NCBI RefSeq assembly: GCF_933775445.1
Contig: NC_065878.1
Span: 8,505,395-8,569,394, forward strand
DNA from: Argentina anserina
Lineage: Eukaryota > Streptophyta > Magnoliopsida > Rosales > Rosaceae
Length of the DNA stretch: 64,000 nt
Reading direction: 5' to 3'
Part shown: in pieces, positions 35,008 through 44,326 of the stretch
Position numbering within the stretch: the first letter of the stretch is position 1
How the letters are laid out: each line of letters begins with the position of its first letter
Translations under genes and position numbers: made by a program
The notes under the pieces: model-generated
Seen by the model: the letters and a program-made list of their open reading frames with translations, nothing else
Database searches by the model: none
Told to the model about the DNA's origin: nothing

Positions 35008-36290
35008 GTCTTGTTGTCATCTAGAGCCTGAAGTTCATCTTGCATAGCTTTCTGCCATTCAGGGTACTGTATTGCATCAGAAAAACTTCTTGGCTCATGA
35101 TTTGCAAGAATTTTACTAAGGAAAGCACACTGAGCTGTATCAAGCCTATCAAGGCCAAGATTCACTGGATGTTTTGTGGTATATGTAACAAAATCTTTCA
35201 GCCTTGTAGGAGGATTTCTGGTTCTAGGAGGATTTCTCCTAAGAACAATAGGATATGATGAACCAGGTAAGTCACTTCTAGTTGAAGTAGGAGAGAGCTG
35301 AGTAGAGTCTTCTACATCAATGACTGCAAGTGGTTCTCTCTGATCATCCTGAGTGACAGGAGAATGAAGTTCTTGAGTTGTTGTATCATCTTCCACAGTC
35401 TCATTAAATTCTGAATGCATTGAAGAAGGAAATAAATCCTTGAGATACTCCCCCTGAGATTGAACATTAGTAGCACAATAAAAAGGAAGATTTTCATGAA
35501 ATTGCACATCTCTGGATACAACTATTTTTCTGGTTATAGGATTGTAACACTTGTATCCTTTCTGTGTAGATGAATATCCAAGGAACATACATTTTACTGC
35601 TCTCGGATCAAATTTATCTCTTTTATTAGCTTGAACATGCACAAAACAAATGCAGCCAAAAGTTCTGATATGGCTAATGTCAATTTTCCTTCCCTTAAGT
35701 ACCTCAAATGGAGATTTAAAATCAAGAACACTGCTAGGTAGCCTGTTTATCAAGTATGCAGCAGTTTGAACTGCATGAGACCAAAATAGTTTTGGAACTT
35801 GATTTTGAAGCAGTAAAGCCCTAGCTTTTTCCAGTAAATCTCGATTTTTTCTTTTGGCAATTCCATTTTATTGTGGTGAGCCAACACAACTGGTTTGATG
35901 TATAATGCCATGTTCACTTAGATAATTAGCCATGGTATTAGAAGTGTACTAAGTGCCATTATCAGATCTCAGAATAGATATTGAAGAGTTAAAATGATTT
36001 TTAACAAGATTATGAAAATCTTGAAAACTCTTAAAAACTTCACTTTTGTATTTCAATAAATAAATAAAAGTAGAACGAGTGTAATCATCAATGAAAGTCA
36101 CATAGAAACGATATCCATCATATGAATTCACTGAGGCATGACCCCATACATCAGAGTGAACAAGCTCAAAAGGCTTGGTTGCTCGAGAGTGTGAAATAGG
36201 AAAGGGGGATCTAGTCTGTTTTGACAAATGACAAATTTCAGTCATAAGCAACCTTACAGAAATTTTTTTGGAATATCTTAGACAAAACAT
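34965..36290 (-). pseudogene. Copia integrase (broken, catalytic Glu changed)
   Basis: The core begins in 35949-36290 with ELVHSDVWGHASVNSYDGYR (first Asp) and SISILRSDNGT (second Asp), then an in-frame stop where the family normally has GTEY. In the gap 35754-35948 the sequence gives a PQ-stop-NGIA block followed by KRKNRDLLE, where the third catalytic residue of this family is normally Glu (NGIAERK). The C-terminal part (34965-35753) has INRLPSSVLDFKSPFEVL, RTFGCICFVHV and KCMFLGYSSTQKGYKCY, then the linker into the RT. Confidence 0.9.
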
Positions 36291-36810
36291 GACATGATGG
36301 ATGAGTAAGTCGATTGTGCCACAAAAGTTGCTGGGAAGCTGACTCGGAAGAGGAAAGAAAGCATTCTGAAAAACTAGATGGTCTTGGATTTATGAAGATA
36401 TAATACAGACCATTCAAAAAGAATCCCTCACCAATCTTCATCTTGGTTACTTGGTCCTGAAAAATGATATTATTAGATGAAAAAATGGCAAGACAATTTA
36501 GTAACCGAGTTGATTTTCCAACTGAGAGAAGTTTCAAAGGGAAAGATGGCACAAACAAAACATCTGACTTACCATTTTTTGAAAAAAGCTGTAATTTTCC
36601 TTTACCACAGACAAGAACTAAATTTCCATTTGCAATGGAGATGTGAGAAGGTTTTTTTAATTTTTCAAAAACCATCAGATTTGAAGAATCATTTGTAATA
36701 TGTTCTGAGGCTCCTGAGTCCACTATCCAAACATCACCAATCTTGCTTATATCTAAGGCAGTTGATAAAGCAGCAATAATACCTGGAATATCGTTCTCTG
36801 AAGTTGGCAA
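36238..36810 (-). pseudogene. Copia protease and gag-pre-integrase segment
   Basis: WIVDSGASEHITND carries the D-S-G aspartic protease site. LLWHNRLTHPSCHVLSKIF is the gag-pre-integrase zinc-binding block (H..H). The frame overlaps the gag frame by about 77 bases in a different phase, so a frameshift separates gag and pol here, either decay or translational. Confidence 0.88.
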
Positions 36811-37789
36811 ACTCGTTGATAACAGTTATTGGATTAGAGGTGAAGTTCACAATTGGCTCTGTGGCACTGCACATATTTGCCTTGGGAGTAGACTTATGGC
36901 CTTTATGGTTTTCATTCCACTTAGGCTTCAATTCTGGATGAAGAATCCAACATGATTCCCTCAGATGACCAATTACAGCTCTCCTAATGGATTTGCAGTG
37001 AGTGCAAGACAATTCAGGTCTTTTCCCTTTGTACACTCGATTATTTGTAGTAGGCTGGCTTGCAGTAAAGGCTCTAGCATCAGCACTTCTTGATCCTACT
37101 TCAACATTCATGACTTTTCTTCGAGTTTCATCACTGTGTATGACATTAGTAACAGTGGAGAGCTTTGGAAATTCTACACTCATCAAGAGATGGCTCCTTA
37201 AATCCTCATATTCTGGTCCAAGACTGGCTAGAAGTTGAAAGACTTTGTCTTCATCATCTCTTTTCTTCAATATAGCTCCATCAATTGTAAGAGGTCTGAG
37301 AATATCAATCTCATTCCATTTAGATTTTAAGATACCAAGATGCTGAACAAAAGAATTGGTACCTTGTTGAAGGTCAAATAACTCTCTCTGTAGCTGAAAA
37401 ACTCTTGCAGCATTATTGACACTTCCATAAAGTTCCTTTAATGCTTCCCACAAGTCGAATGCAGACTCATGATAATTGAACACTTCTGCAATACTTGGTT
37501 CCATAGAGTTGAGAATCCATGCTCGAACTTGCTGATCCTTGCTCAATTCTTCATCATAGCTTTCAGCATTAGCTGCTGGAATCTTGTTTTCTTTAATGTA
37601 GCTTTTTCTAGATCTTCCTCCAATGGCAAGCTCCATGTTTCTCGACCAATTCAAGTAATTAAACTGATTGAGTCTGGTGGCCACAATGCTCTGATTCGAA
37701 CCTCCATCAACATACTCAGTTCTTATTGGTGAAGGATCAAAGGACAAGATTTCAGAACAACTAGCAGGGCCTTGATTTTGATGTGCCAT
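36734..37789 (-). pseudogene. Copia gag polyprotein region
   Basis: An open frame of 351 codons from an ATG 51 bases inside the primer site. It holds NYLNWSRNMELAIGGRSRK, LWEALKELYGSVNNAARVF and FQLLASLGPEYEDLRSHLL, standard copia gag (UBN2-type) blocks. The C-terminal zinc knuckle is weak: CTHCKSIRRAVIGHLRESCW keeps C..C...H...C with altered spacing. The frame is the longest intact one in the element. Confidence 0.88.
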
Positions 37790-37828
37790 GATTAGCTAAG
37801 AGGATGAGATAATGGGTGGAAGAGCACT

Positions 37829-37840
37829 GCTCTGATACCA
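37829..37840 (-). other. Copia tRNA-iMet primer binding site
   Basis: Minus strand TGGTATCAGAGC directly next to the 5' LTR at 37841. Confidence 0.93.
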
Positions 37841-38140
37841 TGTAGAAATTCATGCTGAGGTTTAAACTCAATTATATTGATTTATTCGAATGATGCAAGA
37901 AAAACACGGTTTACTGCATATATACAAGAGAAAACAAAGACCCTAAAAGTTCCCCCTAAAAGTTCCTCACAACATGGATCAGTGTTTCCTAATTGACAAA
38001 CAGAAACTAATCAACTCTAGCACCACAAAACAAGGAGGAGATGACAGATGGGAATTTTAGGAGGATGAACATGCAGAGCACGTAACAAAACCTAACTGCT
38101 CCAAGCTGCAGCACGACAGAACAACAGCAATATCTCAATA
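37841..38140 (-). repeat. Copia 5' LTR
   Basis: 300 bp, partner of 33338-33637, followed at 38141 by the TSD TGACA. Confidence 0.93.
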
Positions 38141-38145
38141 TGACA

Positions 38146-38572
38146 TTATTTCCATCAGTGGAGCATCTAATTTATAATGTATGACTACCAGTAATAACTT
38201 TTAAAAGAGCAACTCGAATAGAGAGGTCAAGTTTTGTTGTCAATTTTGAATTTTGAAATGTGACATGTCAAATATGACAAGAAGTTAATTTAACAAATCT
38301 CATCTCCAATGAAGATGTTAAATTTGAAATATTTACCATGGAGTTAAACATTCAATAAGAAATTTAAATAAGTAAAAACAACAAATGAATAGATATGAGC
38401 TGCTCCCTCATCATTTATCCCGGGGATCTGAAAAACCCACGAAGATCCGCAAGCCCGATGCGCTTTTACCCGGCCTGGCTTGCGAGAAAGCCCGCCAAAG
38501 TCCGCTTCCGTGGGTAGAGAGCCGGGCTTAGATTAGAGGTGTGAAACCCGGCCCGTAAAAGCTCGTCAAATA
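38146..38572. other. Intergenic DNA with a GC-rich CCCGGCCCG-type end
   Basis: The first part continues the sequence downstream of B3 gene 2 that the copia element interrupted. 38416-38566 is a GC-rich stretch with 'GAGGTGTGAAACCCGGCCCG' and 'AAGCCCGGGC'-like repeats in both orientations, as at ends of some plant hAT-like elements. It is cut by the next retroelement, so no partner end is visible. Confidence 0.4.
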
Positions 38573-38745
38573 ATAAAATATTCTACCCTTGTGTGTGTCT
38601 TAGCCTAATAGGTTTTCTGTTAGGAGATAGATTAGCATCTCCGTAATAGATTAGGACTCTGAATCCTACAGGATTGTGGTTTTGTAATGCCTATATATAG
38701 GCCCCCATATCATTCAATAATACACAATTATTTCATCCTGAAACA
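38573..38745 (+). repeat. Left LTR of the copia relic, with TATA box
   Basis: Ends CATCCTGAAACA at 38745. A TATA box (CTATATATAG, 38691-38700) lies about 45 bp before the end. The first bases diverge from the right LTR, so the TG start is lost or replaced. Confidence 0.82.
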
Positions 38746-39069
38746 CGTTATCAGCACGTTGCCCTAAAACCCTGAACTTTTAGAGCCCTAGAAATTTTTT
38801 CTCTTCTCCACCGCCGGCCGTCGTCGTCTCCGGCCTCCGGCATCTCCTCGTCGGCGCAGCCCCTGCTCGCCGTTGTTGCAGCCCCCCCCCGCTGCTACCC
38901 CCGCATCCTTGCGCGCAGCCAGCCTTGCTGCCCTTGCAACTTCTGCCTTGCTGCCCTGCACGCAGCCCCTGCAGGCCCTGCTCGCTGCCCCTGCATCACC
39001 CCTGCATGCACCCCTGCAGCCCCCGCATCGCAGCCGCATGCAGCCCCGCACGCAGCCCCTGCACGCACG
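38746..39069 (+). other. 5' untranslated part of the copia relic, C-rich
   Basis: Follows the left LTR with CGTTATCAGCACGTTGCCCT, probably including the primer site. From 38800 it becomes GC-rich with repeated GCAGCCCC motifs leading into the 21-bp array. No coding evidence. Confidence 0.45.
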
Positions 39070-39338
39070 CTCGCGACACCTGCAGCCCCGCTCGCGACAC
39101 CTGCAGCCCCGCTCGCGACACCTGCAGCCCCGCTCGCGACACCTGCAGCCCCGCTCGCGACACCTGCAGCCCCGCTCGCGACACCTGCAGCCCCGCTCGC
39201 GACACCTGCAGCCCCGCTCGCGACACCTGCAGCCCCGCTCGCGACACCTGCAGCCCCGCTCGCGACCCCTGCAGCCCCGCTCGCGACACCTGTAGCCCCG
39301 CTCGCGACACCTGCAGCCCCGCTCGCGACACCTGCAGC
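39070..39338. repeat. 21-bp minisatellite, 13 copies
   Basis: The unit starts CTCGCGACACCTGCAG and recurs exactly every 21 bases at 39070, 39091 and so on to 39322. Only two copies carry a visible substitution (near 39266 and 39293). Because 21 is a multiple of three and the unit lacks stops, long artificial frames appear on both strands (for example an Arg/Cys/Glu-rich one on minus); I regard these as by-products. The array includes a PstI-type CTGCAG in most units. GC content is far above the neighbours. Confidence 0.95.
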
Positions 39339-41867
39339 TGGGCACAATAGCCATTTGGGCTTCATACTATATTTTCTTTTCCTTTTCCTTTTTCCTATTT
39401 CATTATTTAAATGTTCATTGGCACGTTTTTATTTCTAACAATATTTCACGTGCTCGTATAGGTAAAATCATTGCTCGTCGTACTATGGTGATGACATTCA
39501 TGCCGAGATGGACGATACTTTTGTCATCTACATACGATTTCGATCGTATCCTCCCAAGATTTTTATGTCATCAGACGAAGATCAAAAAGGAATTCATCAA
39601 GCAACTTCATGCATGACGATCGATTTGCAGAGCAATTTAATCATATGCGGTCTATTTGGCAGACCAACAAGTATGTTTTTCTTAAAGTTGCTGCTTTTGA
39701 ACATATATATATATATATAAATTGTCGGACGCTATTAGCCTTTTTCATGTCTTCTTTCCGGCATTTCTTATAACGCCGATGAGACCAAAGAGGGATATGA
39801 TTCCCCTCTTGGTCGACGTTTTTCGTGTGACGGTCCTGGGGGAGTCACGTTATTATTTAAAGGGAAAAAATCGATTTCGTGTGGTTGTCTGAGTACACCG
39901 CTGTTTTGGGTGCGATCATGAGAATCATCGATATGCATCGATTATTTTGTGACCATATACATCACAACACTTCTAATTCCGGTTACATACTTGAATAGTT
40001 TCGATTATTCGAAACCTATACAACCCTCGTTTCTTATGGATGCGTCGCCATAGCGACTGTTATTTGCATGTTTGAGTTTTCTTAAACTCATGTCTATAAA
40101 CGATAATCTCAAGGTCTACGTACTCATTTATTTGAGTTGATTCATTACTCTGATGCAGCACTATTTTCTGACAAAAGATCCAAAAAATAATGAATTCTAT
40201 GGGACACATTTCAAGTGATTTAATGAACGTCTATGACGTTGTATTATCAGAGTTGACCTTGATGCATACTCCACATCAAAGAAACGCATGCCATTTTTGG
40301 CACCTGTATCTATTTCTTGAGGGAATTTTGGAGATGGAAACGTAACATTCTTCCATTCTCAAGTAAGCACATTTTTGAGCCTCAGGTTAAGGCTCCGCCC
40401 AATCCGATATGCAAGATTTTGTTGCTACAGACTTTTGATTAGTCAATCTATTTTGACTATGTTTTCTGCTTACTATTGTTCAAGTATGACGTTGGCATTG
40501 CCATGTTTCTTGATCGACTTTAGCTTAAGTCGTCTATTGGAATTGGAAGTTTGGTTGTGTTGTATTAAATATTGGCATATGCTATAAAATTTCTCGTATT
40601 TCTTGTTTACAAGATTAACTCGTGAGAATTTTATTTGCCTTGGCTTAGCATGCACGGTCAACGTTTGCAACTCATGTGGTTTTTAAATTGGCCGCTTTTG
40701 GGTTACATGGGACCCCAATAGCACTATATTGTGATTTTGGACCTTGAAATTTAGAAAACGGACCTCGGAACGTCAAAATTGACGTCGTTTTTTCCCGGTT
40801 ACTGTTCCAGCGTATTCGCCGCCCTCTGGCCATATTCCGGCGTTTCCGGCACCGCCACCCGGTTCCTACCGGCGTCCCCTGTCGGACCTGAAGTTCCGGC
40901 CTCCATACCGGCCAGTTCCGGCCGCCGCCGGCCGGTTTTCCGGCAATCGGTGCCACCAGCTTCCGACGGGTTTTTCCGACGATTTTTTTTTCGTCGTTTC
41001 TCGTCATGTTTTCCGCATATTTCAGCAGTTCTTGCTACCACGTTTTTCCAGTCCAAATTTCACCCGGTTTTGAGTTATATGGACATGGTTTTCCGGTTAA
41101 TTTTCCGGTTTTCTCCAAGTCGTTTCATAGCTCAAATGATTTTATTATTATTGGTGACCACCCGCACCAAATGGAAGGTTTTCCACCGTAATTGTTTGGT
41201 ATTCAACTGCTCTAATACCATGTTTTTGCAACTCTTAAGTTGAATAATGTAGTTCTATTGCCATGTGATACATTCGATGGGATTGTCATTTGTTTCAATC
41301 CCCTCTCTTATAATATCCTACGGCGTATTGTGTAGAGAAGTTCACCGCATCGTTGACTCTCTTAATCTTCATTTTGAGAATGTCCCGCCGTGAAATCGAG
41401 TGTCTTGCTAATTGCGTAACCACCCACACTATCCTACGGTGCAGGTAGTTGTTTTACGGATCTCGTGCGGAGATTGTGTTGTATATCTTCGTGCCTTGCT
41501 AACTTTTAAAGGCCATTCATGCCAATGATGGATTTTCGTCTTGATATTTGTGTTAAGAATGGAGAGGAATAAATCTGTCTGATTTCATTGACAATATCTT
41601 TTTCAAGCTTCGACAGTAGCTTTGTTAGCTTGCAGACATAGTTTTGCTTGCCTGCAGCAGTAGTTTATGTAACTCAAGATTCTTTGAATCATGAGTTCGG
41701 TTTTACTGTCTTCTCGGTTTTGATATGATCATTTTTGGTCATTTTGAACAAGATATGATGATTCGAGTTCTTTGAAATTCACATTATCATCTATTTTTCA
41801 TGTTCACGAAGCGATTGGAGGACCACCTCACCCATGCTCCACACGGTGAGGCCGAGCCTATCCGTGT
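39339..41867. other. Non-coding inside of the copia relic
   Basis: No retroelement gene can be read. A GC-rich block at 40790-40990 is full of CCGG/GCCGGCC motifs and gives frames in all directions without family features. An AT run lies at 39703-39720. Confidence 0.45.
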
Positions 41868-42097
41868 CACTTTGATGAGACATACTTCCCGTCGGTAGGG
41901 GGAGATATGGAATGCTCCCATTCCGGTTTTAACGCCAGGAATTGACGTGGTGTGGCACTATGTCTCATTAAGATCCCGCACTACTCAAAGTGAGCAAATG
42001 TGCAACGCATTATCTACCTCCAGAAAGTCAAAGATTCGATGCTCAATGACTTTACTGATATTGCGAAAGTGACGAGATCGCACATAAATGCTGTGAT
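41868..42097 (+). pseudogene. Copia integrase-RT linker relic
   Basis: In alternating frames the sequence gives HFDETYFPSVGGD and, from 42003, QRIIYLQKVKDSMLNDF then TDIAKVTRSHINAV. These match the 'FPxLGG' and 'RIIxLQxIAxxLPDAFTDxxKVTKSHIPA' blocks between integrase and RT in plant Ty1/copia elements. Stops and shifts lie between and around them. Confidence 0.8.
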
Positions 42098-42559
42098 GTG
42101 CCGGTAAGGTTGGAACTCTCAGAATATGAGAGAATTTCATATGACCTGGTCCTAGCACCGTTGGCACCATCCCTGACAGTGGGAAGGAAGCCGGCGATGG
42201 CACCATCGTACGCTGTGGTGTTGTCGGCGCCCGTGGCATTGCACCACAAAACAAGGGCGGCAAACGCAAAGATGGACTAGTAAGGGTCATAGCTTCGGTC
42301 TTGGCTTTTGCCTAGATGAAGGGGAGACCATTATTCTCTAGAATCAAAACTAGAAACAAGCGAAGTGTGTAGGCACAAGTATTTCGCCCATCATCAAGAG
42401 ATATTCTCTAAACATGTGTATCAACTAAGTTTATGTGGGACGCTACAGACTCCTTTTGTTGATGTTAGAGAAGAATAGAAATCTTACGAATTGATCGTAT
42501 ACAGCGCGCACGTGTGTTTAATGTATTGATCTCCCATGATTGATGATGTATTCGCTTAT

Positions 42560-43030
42560 GCTCTTATTTCGTTGTAAAGCATCAACGATGAGCAACTTGA
42601 CCGAAGTGGAAAGAATCAATACAGGCTGAACTAGACTTGTTATGTTGGTCGTTGTTCGTAAGTGTAATGAGAAAGATGAAGTCATGCAATATATGCAGGA
42701 CTTATGGTGCAAAGATTGTCTCATTATCCTAGTATTGACTACGATAAGTTATATTATCTCGTTATGGACATAATTGCTTTCCGCTACTTGATCAGTAGTA
42801 GTGTCCATGAAAACTGATTTGCAGCATATGATAGTGGTCATAGAATATCTGTAAAGGGATCTTGATGCAGATATAAGAGTGCCTGAGGGACTTTAAATGC
42901 CTCCAGACCATGGAGAGCTTATATAATCAGATTGCGACGTTCGAGAGAACGTGGTACAATCGGTTGCAAGAACTCATACCCATATGTGTTCATATGAAGC
43001 TAATTCTTGATTCTCTATTCCGTCTAAGTA
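42560..43030 (+). pseudogene. Copia reverse transcriptase relic
   Basis: Readable blocks in mixed frames include LVMDIIAFRYLIS near 42760 (family: PVMDxITFRYLISLA), GDLDADIRVPEGL near 42860 (family: YLYGSLDxDIYMKxPEG) and RTWYNRLQELI near 42945 (family: GRMWYNRLSEYL). The YVDD-containing half is not found. The region is far more decayed than the 3-4% LTR divergence would suggest. Confidence 0.75.
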
Positions 43031-43071
43031 TAGATAATGAAGAGATTCAATGAGCTATACATTCATACATG

Positions 43072-43353
43072 TTAGTGTTGTTGGGACACTATTGCTTTCA
43101 TTATGACGTGATTAACTATGCGCCTATGCATTGTCATTGGACTTGCATTGCTTCTTTGACATGGGTTTAGTTCTACACTTAGTGAACCAACACAAATCCT
43201 ATCCACACCAACGCCGCCAGCAGCTCCAGCAACATCAACGTACGCCTTGGTGTAGCAGTCGACACTGGTAGCGTAGAGGATGCGTACGGTTCCGTCTTGG
43301 ACCAAAATCAGTCCTTCATTGGTCCATTCCCCCATTCTTTTCGCGAAAGACAC
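43072..43353 (-). other. Unidentified open frame in the copia relic
   Basis: A minus-strand frame with MGEWTNEGLILVQDGTVRIL and, later, YVDVAGAAGGVGVDRICVG. It is antisense to the element and richer in GC (43190-43330) than its surroundings. I do not recognise the family; it could be a captured gene piece or chance. Confidence 0.3.
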
Positions 43354-44142
43354 ATTAAATGCGACAAATCAGAATCTGTCCAGTTTCGTAGGTCAACTTT
43401 AACGAGACCTACAGGACAACTCGCTCGATGAAATATGGTGAAATTGGTACCGTTGGAAAGACCTATGTGTCTACTTTCCAGGGACATCAACCTTTCATTC
43501 ATAGCTATCACATTGAGTGAGTTATGACCGTTTTAGCAAAGTAGGACAGTTCTGTCCGGAAATTTGCAAGTCAGTCAACTTCGACAGAGCATTGTGAACT
43601 GCTCCGATCGGATAAGGTTGTGAACCTTATGTCACTGGAAAGCCACGGGTGTCTACTTTTCAGAACATATTACGGTTCGCTGATACCTATTTTGACGAAG
43701 AAGTTATGGCTGTTTAAGTGAGTGAAGGTCATTCTATCCGAGAATCTGATTTTCATTGCAAACTCTTGTTTTGAGTTGTTATGCAATCTTGTTTCCTAAG
43801 ATCTAAGTTTGGCTAAGTATAGCATGTATGATCTAAGGATGTGTGGCTAGATTATTGATTAATCATTAGCCCAAGACTACGTTTGAGAAACATGTAATGA
43901 ACGTTGTGTACGTTGTTCTTTGTACTCCATGATTATGGCACTAATCAGGGGAAGTTGTTTCGTAGACTTCAAAAGGAGTCTAGCTCACATGATGCTATCA
44001 AATGTAGACGGTGCGTTGTGCTCTTTTTCCCTTCGATCAAGCTTTTTTTTTTACCCAAGAAGTTTTTATTTTGCTTGACAAGGTTTTTACCGAGGCAACG
44101 ATGTGTGCACCATGCAACCTAGGCATGCGACACAAGGGGGAG
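43354..44142. other. 3' internal part of the copia relic with a degenerate direct repeat
   Basis: Two loosely similar blocks occur: 43430-43530 and 43610-43715, each with 'GGTGTCTACTTTYCAG' or a close form followed by a 'GTTATG.CYGTTT' end. No coding evidence. Ends at the polypurine tract. Confidence 0.5.
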
Positions 44143-44326
44143 TGTTCCGGGAGAATTATTATTCTACTCTTGTGTGTGTCTTAGCCTAATAGGTTTCCTG
44201 TTAGGAGATAGATTAGCATCTCTGTAATAGATTATGACTCCGAATCCTACGGGATTGTGGTTTTGTAATGCCTATATATAGGCCCCCATATCATTCAATA
44301 ATACACAATTATTTCATCCTGAAACA
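44143..44326 (+). repeat. Right LTR of the copia relic
   Basis: 184 bp, TGTTCCGGGAGAATTATTAT ... CATCCTGAAACA, with TGTT/AACA inverted ends and a TATA box at 44273-44280. Just after it the 0.5-kb repeat array starts. Confidence 0.9.

Larger units (their letters stand above)
33338..38140 (-). mobile_element. Ty1/copia retrotransposon, full-length but inactivated, TSD TGACA
   Basis: Two 300-bp LTRs (33338-33637 and 37841-38140) flank gag, protease, integrase, RT and RNase H in copia order on the minus strand. TGACA stands on both sides (33333-33337 and 38141-38145). A tRNA-iMet primer site abuts the right LTR and a purine-rich tract abuts the left one. I count 9 mismatches between the LTRs (3%), so insertion is fairly recent. 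Stops and frameshifts break the polyprotein into at least six frames. It lies 125 bp after B3 gene 2. Confidence 0.95.
38573..44326 (+). mobile_element. Non-autonomous copia-type LTR element with minisatellite
   Basis: Similar short LTRs lie at 38573-38745 (left, its first bases lost) and 44143-44326 (right). A purine tract (CACAAGGGGGAG, ending at 44142) abuts the right LTR, so the element is plus-strand. About 166 bases alignable between LTRs differ at six places. The inside has no gag or protease; only an integrase-RT linker relic (41868-42097) and an RT relic (42560-43030) recall Ty1/copia pol. The rest is non-coding, with a GC-rich 21-bp array near the 5' end. Copia origin is secure; the mobility of this form is inferred. 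Confidence 0.82.

Noticed and set aside
39070..39338. Could the 21-bp periodic array be a CRISPR array?
   Set aside because: No spacers between repeats and the sequence is eukaryotic plant DNA; it is a simple minisatellite.
38788..39365. Long overlapping frames on both strands with Arg/Cys/Glu- or Ala/Gly/Val-rich repeats
   Set aside because: They are produced by the 21-bp minisatellite, whose period is a multiple of three and which lacks stops; no start context, domain or gene structure supports a protein.
40779..41243. Plus-strand frame of 154 codons in the copia relic
   Set aside because: GC-rich CCGG-repeat composition opens several frames at once; no family motif; lies inside a non-coding element.
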